Positions 1 through 4,559 of a stretch of DNA of 5,956 nt are shown one piece after another. The DNA comes from Anaerolineales bacterium UBA2232 (GTDB taxonomy: Bacteria; Chloroflexota; Anaerolineae; UBA2200). Under the pieces are notes generated by a model. It did no database searches. It was not told the DNA's origin and saw only the letters and a list, made by a program, of their open reading frames with translations. The stretch covers positions 1 through 5,956 of the forward strand of contig DDYO01000036.1 of the NCBI GenBank assembly GCA_002348045.1. The letters are read 5' to 3'. The stretch's first letter is position 1, and each line of letters begins with the position of its first letter. A program made the translations under genes and the position numbers.

Positions 1-53
1 GTCCAGCTTTCAAAAGCGCCTAACATCATCGGCTGCTCTCGCGCCTGGAGAGT

Positions 54-82
54 TTGGCGGGACATCCCGGCCATGGTAAGAT
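54..82 (+). promoter_or_regulatory. Putative sigma70 promoter of the GT2 gene, with a dyad in its spacer
   Basis: TTGGCG (54-59) and TAAGAT (77-82) are separated by exactly 17 bp. The -10 is preceded by TGG (74-76), which gives an extended -10. Transcription would begin near 89, leaving a leader of about 27 nt before the ATG at 116. The spacer contains the perfect inverted repeat CGGGA-CA-TCCCG (58-69), a possible operator. The call rests on sequence match only. Bases 1-53 show no recognisable feature. Confidence 0.5.
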
Positions 83-105
83 CGGTTTTCCCATTACCGT
101 GGTTT

Positions 106-111
106 GAGGAG
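106..111 (+). promoter_or_regulatory. Ribosome binding site that fixes the GT2 start at 116
   Basis: GAGGAG at 106-111 lies 4 nt before ATG 116. The longer in-frame option, TTG at 104, overlaps this Shine-Dalgarno sequence itself and so cannot use it. The ATG is therefore the better start. Confidence 0.75.
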
Positions 112-115
112 ACTC

Positions 116-1675
116 ATGTACCTGCTCGCCCTGCTGTATGGCCTGGTAACCGCCAGTTTGGGCCTCTATGGCCTGAACAGCCTACTGCTCACGATAACAT
201 GTCTTTTGCACAGGCGTGCGGACAGGGTCGCCCTGCCGGTTGTTGACCGCTGGCCTCGGGTCACGGTTCAGTTGCCCGTGTACAACGAACTGCACGTGGC
301 GGAGCGGCTAATCAATGCTGTGATGGCGATGGACTATCCCCCCGAGCTCTTGCAGGTCCAGGTTCTGGATGATTCCACCGACTCGACCTCCAAGGTCATT
401 GGCCTGTGCGTGGCCCGCCACGTAAGTAGGGGAGCAAACATTGGGGTGCTGCGCCGCACGGAGCGTAGGGGTTTCAAGGCTGGTGCCCTCAAGGCGGCGC
501 TGCCTCATGCCACCGGCGAGTTTGTGGCAGTCCTGGATGCTGACTTTGTGCCTCCGGTGGACTTTCTCCGCTGTCTGCTGCCCCGATTTGCAGACTTGGA
601 CGTTGGGTGCGTCCAGGCGCGATGGGATCACTTGAACCGGGACTTTTCAGTGCTGACCCAACTTCAGGCGCTGGCCATTGACGGTCACTTTGCAGTTGAA
701 CAGCGGGCGCGGAGCCAGCTGGGACTGTTCCTGAACTTTAACGGCTCGGCTGGAGTGTGGCGGCGGGCTTGCATCGAGCAGGCTGGGGGTTGGCAATCAG
801 ATACACTGGCAGAGGATCTAGATCTCAGCTATCGAGCTCAGCTACAGGGCTGGCGAATCGTGTATGAGCCAGGGGTGCGCACTCCGGCAGAACTGCCTCC
901 CCAGTTTGAGGCGATGCGCCGCCAACAAGCGCGCTGGGCACAGGGAAGCATACAGGTGGCAATGAAGCTCATACCACTGCTCGTGCGTTCAGCTCAGCCA
1001 CTGGGAGTAAAACTGGAGGGACTCGCCCACTTGACTGGTTACCTGATGCACCCACTTCTGCTGGCCGCCTTGCTCCTGGGCACGCCGCTGGTTTGGCTCA
1101 GGGGGCCAGGGACTGACCTGCTGCCGCACTTTGTGCTGGTTACAATGGCACCATCGCTGTTGTATGTAGTTGCCCAGTCGGCGGAAGGTGGAGGTTGGCT
1201 TTCGAGGGTGCGTTTCGCGCCCTTGCTGGTGCTTCTGGGTGTTGGCCTGGCCTGGAGCAATACCTTGGCGGTTGGCAGGGCATTGCTGGGTCATCAATCG
1301 GAGTTTAGCCGCACGCCCAAGTTCGGTATGCAGGACGGCGGTCGCTCCTGGAAAGGGAGCGCCTATCGATTGCATCTCCCCAAGGCGATCTGGGGAGAGG
1401 CCCTGTTGAGCGTGGGTGCTGGTGCGATGGCTGTGGTCGCGGTCTGGCTAGGGAGAGCGTCGGCGGCCTGGTGGTTGACGCTGTATGCCATGGGCTTTGG
1501 CGGAGTTGTGTTGTTGAGCCTGCTTCAAGCGGGATGGCCACGGTATCAGGCGGCTCGGTTCAGAATGCAGGAGCGTTCCAGCAGAGCCTTTAGACCGCCG
1601 CGGGCAGGGGTCGCTAGCCCGGCAGATGCTTCGACTTCTGCGGAGCGACGGACTCGGCCTGCAACGCAGCGATGA
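116..1675 (+). CDS. Membrane-bound family 2 glycosyltransferase (cellulose synthase/CslA-like)
   Basis: Predicted 519-aa inner-membrane glycosyltransferase that should transfer a sugar from a nucleotide-sugar to a growing polysaccharide at the cytoplasmic face. An N-terminal hydrophobic segment (about 2-31) is followed by a GT-A domain. Its motifs are VQLPVYNE (51-58), LDDSTD with D85/D86, RRGFKAGAL (117-125), the metal-binding DAD (141-143), FNGSAG (208-213), AED with the likely catalytic D234, and QxxRW (Q270-R273-W274). These are the hallmarks of processive GT2 enzymes. About five hydrophobic segments follow (roughly 306-328, 336-354, 367-385, 429-446, 452-472), then a basic, disordered-looking tail. 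The closest remembered relatives are bacterial glucomannan/mannan synthase-like proteins (CslA type), but donor and product cannot be read from sequence. No PilZ domain is visible. The last 62 bp overlap the end of convergent mutY. Confidence 0.9.
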   Translation: MYLLALLYGLVTASLGLYGLNSLLLTITCLLHRRADRVALPVVDRWPRVTVQLPVYNELHVAERLINAVMAMDYPPELLQVQVLDDSTDSTSKVIGLCVARHVSRGANIGVLRRTERRGFKAGALKAALPHATGEFVAVLDADFVPPVDFLRCLLPRFADLDVGCVQARWDHLNRDFSVLTQLQALAIDGHFAVEQRARSQLGLFLNFNGSAGVWRRACIEQAGGWQSDTLAEDLDLSYRAQLQGWRIVYEPGVRTPAELPPQFEAMRRQQARWAQGSIQVAMKLIPLLVRSAQPLGVKLEGLAHLTGYLMHPLLLAALLLGTPLVWLRGPGTDLLPHFVLVTMAPSLLYVVAQSAEGGGWLSRVRFAPLLVLLGVGLAWSNTLAVGRALLGHQSEFSRTPKFGMQDGGRSWKGSAYRLHLPKAIWGEALLSVGAGAMAVVAVWLGRASAAWWLTLYAMGFGGVVLLSLLQAGWPRYQAARFRMQERSSRAFRPPRAGVASPADASTSAERRTRPATQR

Positions 1676-2717
1676 CAGCATGGTTGGCAGCAGGAAATGC
1701 ATAGTCGGGCAGCTCCTGGGCACTCACCCACTTCCAGGCCGTGTGGTTGATTGCATAAACCTCGCCGCTGAGGTACTGGCAGTGGAAAAAGTGCAGAGTA
1801 ACGCGAAAATGGGTGTAGGCGTGTTTGACCACGGTCATCGGCTGGCCTACCTCAACCTCGATATTGAGTTCCTCGCGGATTTCCCGTAGGACACACTCAG
1901 GCAGACTCTCACCCTGTTCACACTTGCCTCCCGGGAACTCCCACAGGCCGCCTAACAGGCCCTTTGGGGGGCGGCGGGCGATGAGAAGCCGCTCGTGATG
2001 CCATATTAAGCCAACTCCAATGTCATAATGAGGAAGGGTCTTGGCAACGGGCCGGACTGGCAATTGGGCTTGGAGGTTATCACGTTGGGCCTGGCAAGCT
2101 GACTGGAGCGGGCAGAGCGAGCAGTGCGGCTGACGCGGCAGGCAAATGGCCGCTCCAAGGTCCATCAGCGCTTGGTTAAAGTCGGCTGCTTGGCCAGAGG
2201 GAAGCAGGGACTCGGCGATTTGCGTAATACGGAGCTTGCCCTCACCCTTGGTCGGATCCACGCGAAGGCCGGTCAATCTGCTTAACACCCGTCGGCTGTT
2301 GCCGTCCACGGCGATTGCGTCCCTACCAAAGACGAGGCTCAGGATGGCACCGACGGTGTACTCACCAACTCCCGGCAGGCGGCGGAGGGCGGAAGCATCC
2401 GTGGGCAGGAGTCCGCCATGCTCGCTACAGACTTGTTGGGCCAGTCGGTGAAGATGGCGCGCACGAGCGTAATAGCCCAGTCCCTCCCAGACTTTGAGCA
2501 CGTCGTCCAGCTCTGCCTGGGCTAGCGTCGTCCAATCAGGAAAGCGTCGCAGGAACCTCTGGTAGTAGGGGAGCGCTGTGCTGACCTGGGTCTGATGCAA
2601 CATAAACTCGGAGACGACGATGGAGTAAGGATCGTCAGTTCTCCGCCACGGCAGGTCCCGCTTGTTGACCTGATACCAGGTCAGCAGCAACTTGGCTATG
2701 TCTTCACCAGTCATCAT
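1614..2717 (-). CDS. mutY: A/G-specific adenine DNA glycosylase MutY
   Basis: Base-excision repair enzyme of 367 aa that removes adenine mispaired with 8-oxoguanine. The N-terminal helix-hairpin-helix glycosylase domain contains SEFMLHQTQV with catalytic E37, LPGVGEYTVGAI (114-125, with Y120) and AVDGN with D138. The 4Fe-4S ligands C192-x6-C199-x2-C202-x5-C208 fall at the same numbers as in E. coli MutY. The C-terminal Nudix-like domain (about 230-350) has an almost complete Nudix box (G264-x5-E270-x7-REIREE 278-283), with N285 where the consensus has Gly. VKHAYTHF (297-304) matches the 8-oxoG-sensing FSH loop, here YTH. Position 41 is His where the common motif is MLQQTQ. The ATG at 2717 (or the adjacent 2714) overlaps the upstream gene's TGA, which suggests translational coupling. 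The stop is TAG at 1614-1616, inside the convergent GT2 gene. Confidence 0.96.
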   Translation of the reverse strand: MMTGEDIAKLLLTWYQVNKRDLPWRRTDDPYSIVVSEFMLHQTQVSTALPYYQRFLRRFPDWTTLAQAELDDVLKVWEGLGYYARARHLHRLAQQVCSEHGGLLPTDASALRRLPGVGEYTVGAILSLVFGRDAIAVDGNSRRVLSRLTGLRVDPTKGEGKLRITQIAESLLPSGQAADFNQALMDLGAAICLPRQPHCSLCPLQSACQAQRDNLQAQLPVRPVAKTLPHYDIGVGLIWHHERLLIARRPPKGLLGGLWEFPGGKCEQGESLPECVLREIREELNIEVEVGQPMTVVKHAYTHFRVTLHFFHCQYLSGEVYAINHTAWKWVSAQELPDYAFPAANHAVIAALQAESVAPQKSKHLPG

Positions 2718-3195
2718 AGTCTATGTCTTCCGCCAGCCTACCGATGCCACGGAGGGCTTTCCAAAGACGCTCTTCCCAAATCGTGCCGTGGAGAAGCTCG
2801 CTGACTTCGCGAGCGTCCAGCAGCCTTTGCCAATGGGTGACAATAAAAGTGATGCGCCGCCACTGACGGCTGGGGATCGGATGGGCGAGGCGCTGCAGAT
2901 TACCCAGCAGCACCTGGTAATAGAGCTCAGAAGCCCGGGGGTGGTCAGCCTCGTCGGGGAGGATCTGGAGACGGGAAAGCGTACGCCACTCTCGGGCAAC
3001 GGCATAGTGGCTAATGGTCCACCGGTCGCCATCGAAGGCCTTGGTCTGGTAGAAGGCCAGGATCGGAGCATTCACCCCTCTCTTGGGCGCGGTGCGGACA
3101 GGGATGCGGTACCAATGACGCTCCTGAAGGATGGCCCAGTCCCGTGGCTGGTTGATGATGGCGACTAGTACGGTGGCATAGCGATCGGGCTCCAT
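2704..3195 (-). CDS. Uncharacterised 163-aa protein encoded upstream of mutY
   Basis: I do not recognise a named family. The ATG at 3195 has GAGGGGAG (3200-3207) 4 nt upstream. An in-frame extension to 3333 would run through the promoter and terminator region, so I reject it. The protein is soluble, with no signal peptide or membrane segment. It is rich in W, R and aromatic residues: HWYRIPV (27-33), LAFYQTKAF (46-54), LPDEADHPRASELYYQ (79-94), HPIPSRQWRRITFI (105-118) and GTIWEERLWKAL (137-148). From memory, similar IPSRxWRRITFI modules in Chloroflexota and thermophile proteins are followed by a DUF559/Vsr-like nuclease domain, and EERLWKAL resembles the first helix of such a domain. If so, this copy lacks the nuclease. 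That is inference. The 14-bp overlap with mutY and the shared promoter indicate a two-gene operon, so a link to DNA repair is possible but unproven. Confidence 0.82.
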   Translation of the reverse strand: MEPDRYATVLVAIINQPRDWAILQERHWYRIPVRTAPKRGVNAPILAFYQTKAFDGDRWTISHYAVAREWRTLSRLQILPDEADHPRASELYYQVLLGNLQRLAHPIPSRQWRRITFIVTHWQRLLDAREVSELLHGTIWEERLWKALRGIGRLAEDIDYDDW

Positions 3196-3233
3196 GCGGC
3201 TCCCCTCGAGCGACGATCTGCCCTGCGGCGATG

Positions 3234-3249
3234 GTCCAGTATGCTGGAC
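3234..3249 (-). promoter_or_regulatory. Dyad GTCCAG-N4-CTGGAC at the predicted transcription start (operator candidate)
   Basis: Perfect 6-bp arms GTCCAG (3234-3239) and CTGGAC (3244-3249) flank TATG. The dyad lies at about +4 to +19 of the promoter at 3259-3287, a usual place for a repressor site. It could equally form a small hairpin in the 5' leader. No regulator for it is visible in the window. Confidence 0.35.
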
Positions 3250-3258
3250 GCTCCTGGG

Positions 3259-3287
3259 ACTGTACTGCAACGACCTGGGCGTGTCAA
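3259..3287 (-). promoter_or_regulatory. Putative sigma70 promoter of the 163-aa gene/mutY operon
   Basis: On the minus strand, a perfect TTGACA (3287-3282) is followed after 17 bp by TACAGT (3264-3259). The predicted start is near 3252, giving a leader of about 57 nt to the ATG at 3195. It sits directly behind the hairpin that ends the preceding minus-strand unit. Confidence 0.65.
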
Positions 3288-3293
3288 AATGAC

Positions 3294-3327
3294 CCAGGGG
3301 CAGAGCCATTATCTGCCCTGCCCCTGG
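3294..3327 (-). terminator. Hairpin terminator downstream of the 77-aa gene
   Basis: A perfect 10-bp inverted repeat, CCAGGGGCAG (3294-3303) with CTGCCCCTGG (3318-3327), has a 14-nt loop. On the minus strand it begins 34 nt after the TAA of the 77-aa gene and is followed by GTCATTTT, so the T-run is short and offset. A competing smaller hairpin, GGGCAGA (3298-3304) with TCTGCCC (3312-3318), is mutually exclusive with it. The weak T-tract lowers confidence. Confidence 0.45.
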
Positions 3328-3360
3328 ATTCATGGTCGTTGACCCTTCAGGTCAGACGTC

Positions 3361-3594
3361 TTACTGCTCAGTAGTGGCGCTGTCGCCCTCGTCCTGTCTC
3401 CAGGGCCGGGGGCCGCATGGGCCGCCCATTGGTCCCCAGGCGGCAAAACGCTTCCAGCGGCGCGCCCGGCGCAGAGCGCCGTGAGTCCCGATGGTGTTTA
3501 CCCAATCTCGCATGGTTTCCTTGTCGCCCTTGATTTCGATACGGAACCCGTCATCAGTCTCGACAATTCGCCACTCGCGAATCACTTTTTCCAT
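3361..3594 (-). CDS. Small uncharacterised protein (77 aa) downstream of padR
   Basis: The start is ATG 3594, 9 nt after AGGAGG within an almost exact anti-16S ribosome binding site. TTG 3600 would lie only 3 nt from the same site, which is too close. The first 35 residues look folded and charged (VIREWRIVETDDGFRI, then EIKGDKE), probably a short beta-rich module. The rest is rich in R, W, G and P (RRARRWKRFAAW, then GPMGGPCGPRPW), and the protein ends in an acidic tail. There is no signal peptide or membrane segment. I know no function. I have a loose memory of comparable small proteins beside PadR genes in Chloroflexota. KRFAAW resembles RRFAAW in the PadR N-terminal extension encoded upstream. 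No promoter is evident just upstream, so it may be read through from padR. It ends with TAA. Confidence 0.75.
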   Translation of the reverse strand: MEKVIREWRIVETDDGFRIEIKGDKETMRDWVNTIGTHGALRRARRWKRFAAWGPMGGPCGPRPWRQDEGDSATTEQ

Positions 3595-3600
3595 TAACAA

Positions 3601-3611
3601 TCACCTCCTTT
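3601..3611 (-). promoter_or_regulatory. Very strong ribosome binding site of the 77-aa gene
   Basis: The minus strand reads AAAGGAGGTGA, complementary to the 16S rRNA 3' tail over essentially its full length. It fixes the start at ATG 3594 and predicts efficient translation of the small protein. Confidence 0.85.
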
Positions 3612-3639
3612 CGTTGCAGTCCCTCCTTGGTGGTGACCC

Positions 3640-3669
3640 TTGGCGCATGCGGCTCCCATGTGCTACAAT
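3640..3669 (+). promoter_or_regulatory. Putative extended -10 promoter of the candidate RNA
   Basis: TTGGCG (3640-3645) is followed after 18 bp by TACAAT (3664-3669). The -10 is preceded by TGC (3661-3663), giving an extended -10 element. The -35 is identical to that of the GT2 promoter at 54-59. It points away from the 77-aa gene and into the hairpin-rich interval. No plus-strand gene follows before padR's 3' end. Confidence 0.45.
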
Positions 3670-3675
3670 GGCAGA

Positions 3676-3829
3676 GAGGGCAGGCGCCAGGTCGAGAGAC
3701 CTTGATCGGGATGCCAGGGCAGCTAGCCCTGGCGAAACACTGTCCCCGCCTCCTCTTGCCGGGTTTCGGGGACAGATAAGGGTCTGCCTCGCAGCGGGCC
3801 GACTGCCAGTCGGCCCGCTCTTATCGTTT
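3676..3829 (+). ncRNA. Candidate structured RNA of about 150 nt in the gap between padR and the 77-aa gene
   Basis: This gap has no convincing gene but holds four hairpins in series. AGGTC-GAGA-GACCT (3689-3702) has a GNRA loop only when read on the plus strand. GCCAGGGC-AGCTA-GCCCTGGC (3713-3733) is a perfect 8-bp stem. CTGTCCCCG (3740-3748) pairs with CGGGGACAG (3767-3775). A perfect 12-bp hairpin ends the region (3793-3819). GGCAG (3679-3683) can pair with CTGCC (3784-3788) and close the first three hairpins into a multibranch junction. A plus promoter lies just upstream. I match it to no known family; it lacks the signatures of 6S, tmRNA, RNase P and SRP RNA. The alternative is a structured leader of the minus-strand 77-aa gene. 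Confidence 0.42.
3793..3819 (+). terminator. Perfect 12-bp hairpin between the candidate RNA and the padR 3' end
   Basis: AGCGGGCCGACT (3793-3804) pairs perfectly with AGTCGGCCCGCT (3808-3819) around a GCC loop. On the plus strand it is followed by CTTATCGTTTA, moderately T-rich. On the minus strand it starts 8 nt after padR's TAA but is followed by GCGAGGCAG, with no T-run. It therefore suits a plus transcript better. It might still stabilise or partly terminate the padR message. Confidence 0.55.
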
Positions 3830-4385
3830 ATGCAGGCGGTTGGCTGTTGCCTTGATCTTTTCTCTCGTAATAGAGCGTGTCGTAAACGGACTGGATAACT
3901 ACCAGTGCTTCACCAAACAGAGGCTTCATCAACTCAAGGATACGCTCATACTCCTGGTGACCCATGTCCGTAAGTTGGTAGACTCGCCGGGTGCGCTTTG
4001 AAGCGTCTTCCCATTCACCGGTTGCGAGACCGCGGTGTTCCATCCGACGCAGAAGGGGGTAGATGGCGCCAGGGTTGCTGATCCATGCGCCGCTGGTTCG
4101 CTGCTCTAGCTCCCGCATGATGTCGTTGCCGTAGCGAGGCTCCTGGGCGAGGAAGTGAAGGACCAGCAGAGGCAAAATACCGCCGCCCCGGCTCAGGAAT
4201 AGGGCCACCAGCGGGTTCATATCGCCGGTACCGTGGGCAGCACGCCACGCCGCAAAGCGGCGGCCTCCAAAGAACCAGTGGTCACCTGGTTCCTCTCCCA
4301 AATTCCCCTTTGCCCGCTCGCGCCAGGCGTGGAAGGGCCTTCGCCCCCGGCGGTTTCCTGCAACCTGATCGTTTTCTACAGCCAT
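3828..4385 (-). CDS. PadR-family transcriptional regulator
   Basis: DNA-binding regulator of 185 aa. The PadR winged-helix domain spans about 70-150: LPLLVLHFLAQEPRYGNDIM (71-90), then SNPGAIYPLLRRMEHRGL (103-120) as the recognition-helix region, and RRVYQLTDMGHQEYERI (133-149) as the wing and following strand. A short C-terminal helix (about 150-172) would serve dimerisation. Residues 1-65 are an extension ahead of the usual PadR start, rich in R, G and W (for example DHWFFGGRRFAAW, 35-47). The start at ATG 4385 has only a weak AGG 6 nt upstream. ATG 4220 (M56) would give a standard-length PadR but has no ribosome binding site. The inducer is unknown. Adjacent palindromes suggest autoregulation and perhaps control of the divergent GH13 gene, which is inference. 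The stop is TAA. Confidence 0.9.
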   Translation of the reverse strand: MAVENDQVAGNRRGRRPFHAWRERAKGNLGEEPGDHWFFGGRRFAAWRAAHGTGDMNPLVALFLSRGGGILPLLVLHFLAQEPRYGNDIMRELEQRTSGAWISNPGAIYPLLRRMEHRGLATGEWEDASKRTRRVYQLTDMGHQEYERILELMKPLFGEALVVIQSVYDTLYYERKDQGNSQPPA

Positions 4386-4397
4386 CCTGAACCTGCT

Positions 4398-4413
4398 TTC
4401 AATATATATTGAA
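4398..4413. promoter_or_regulatory. Perfect 16-bp palindrome TTCAATATATATTGAA in the padR leader
   Basis: Full two-fold symmetry, located 12 bp upstream of the padR ATG and at about +17 to +32 of its predicted transcript. The AT-rich core with TTCAA/TTGAA ends is suited to a dimeric winged-helix regulator, so PadR itself is the first candidate ligand. The binding assignment is inference. Confidence 0.5.
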
Positions 4414-4435
4414 CTGAATATCATCAAGCTCAAGT

Positions 4436-4464
4436 ATTATAGCATTGAATGCTATTTTTGTCAA
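4436..4464 (-). promoter_or_regulatory. Full-consensus sigma70 promoter of padR
   Basis: On the minus strand, TTGACA (4464-4459), exactly 17 bp, then TATAAT (4441-4436): all 12 consensus positions match. The predicted start is near 4429, about 44 nt before the ATG at 4385. So strong a promoter ahead of a regulator gene suggests it is normally repressed. Confidence 0.85.
4439..4455. promoter_or_regulatory. 17-bp palindrome ATAGCATTGAATGCTAT overlapping the padR -10 and spacer
   Basis: Perfect 8-bp arms ATAGCATT and AATGCTAT flank a central G. The site overlaps the -10 and most of the spacer of the padR promoter, so a bound protein would block RNA polymerase. It shares the ATTGAA core with the palindrome at 4398-4413, consistent with two sites for one regulator. 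PadR autorepression is the simplest reading. Confidence 0.6.
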
Positions 4465-4482
4465 TAGCCGTTGGCAGGTAAC

Positions 4483-4511
4483 TTGACACGCGCTAGCGCC
4501 CGTCGTAAGAT
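4483..4511 (+). promoter_or_regulatory. Putative sigma70 promoter of the GH13 gene, with a palindromic spacer
   Basis: TTGACA (4483-4488), 17 bp, TAAGAT (4506-4511). The predicted start is near 4518, about 42 nt before ATG 4560. The spacer holds the perfect 10-bp palindrome GCGCTAGCGC (4490-4499). The -35 hexamer lies 18 bp from the -35 of the opposite padR promoter, so the two are back to back and proteins bound here could affect both. Confidence 0.65.
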
Positions 4512-4559
4512 GCTCCTCGCGATTCCCTCCAGGGGGATTCCAGTTTCAAGGAGACCCGA

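Noticed and set aside
104..115. TTG start extending the GT2 protein by four residues
   Set aside because: The TTG is immediately next to and overlaps the Shine-Dalgarno GAGGAG, which correctly positions ATG 116.
815..824. GATCTAGATC palindrome
   Set aside because: It lies inside the conserved AEDLDL coding motif of the GT2 and arises from the GAT-CTA-GAT codons. There is no reason to see a regulatory site.
989..1375. Minus-strand open frames inside the GT2 gene
   Set aside because: They are antisense to conserved GT2 membrane segments, have no ribosome binding site, and show no plausible protein features.
3196..3333. 46-residue N-terminal extension of the 163-aa protein
   Set aside because: The extension covers the promoter, dyad and terminator hairpin and is low-complexity. 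ATG 3195 has a strong ribosome binding site.
3660..3671. GTGCTACAATGG matches a conserved stretch of 16S rRNA
   Set aside because: The match is about 12 bases and the flanks do not follow 16S. Matches this short to some rRNA segment are expected by chance in 6 kb. The bases are better explained as an extended -10 promoter.
3491..3898. 135-codon plus-strand open frame
   Set aside because: It runs antisense to the 77-aa gene, through the ribosome binding site, all four hairpins and the padR 3' end. It has no recognisable protein features, and the minus-strand gene has a clear ribosome binding site.
4386..4433. TTG start extending PadR by 16 residues
   Set aside because: It would translate through the AT-rich palindrome at 4398-4413 and begins at about the predicted transcription start (near 4429), leaving no room for a ribosome binding site.
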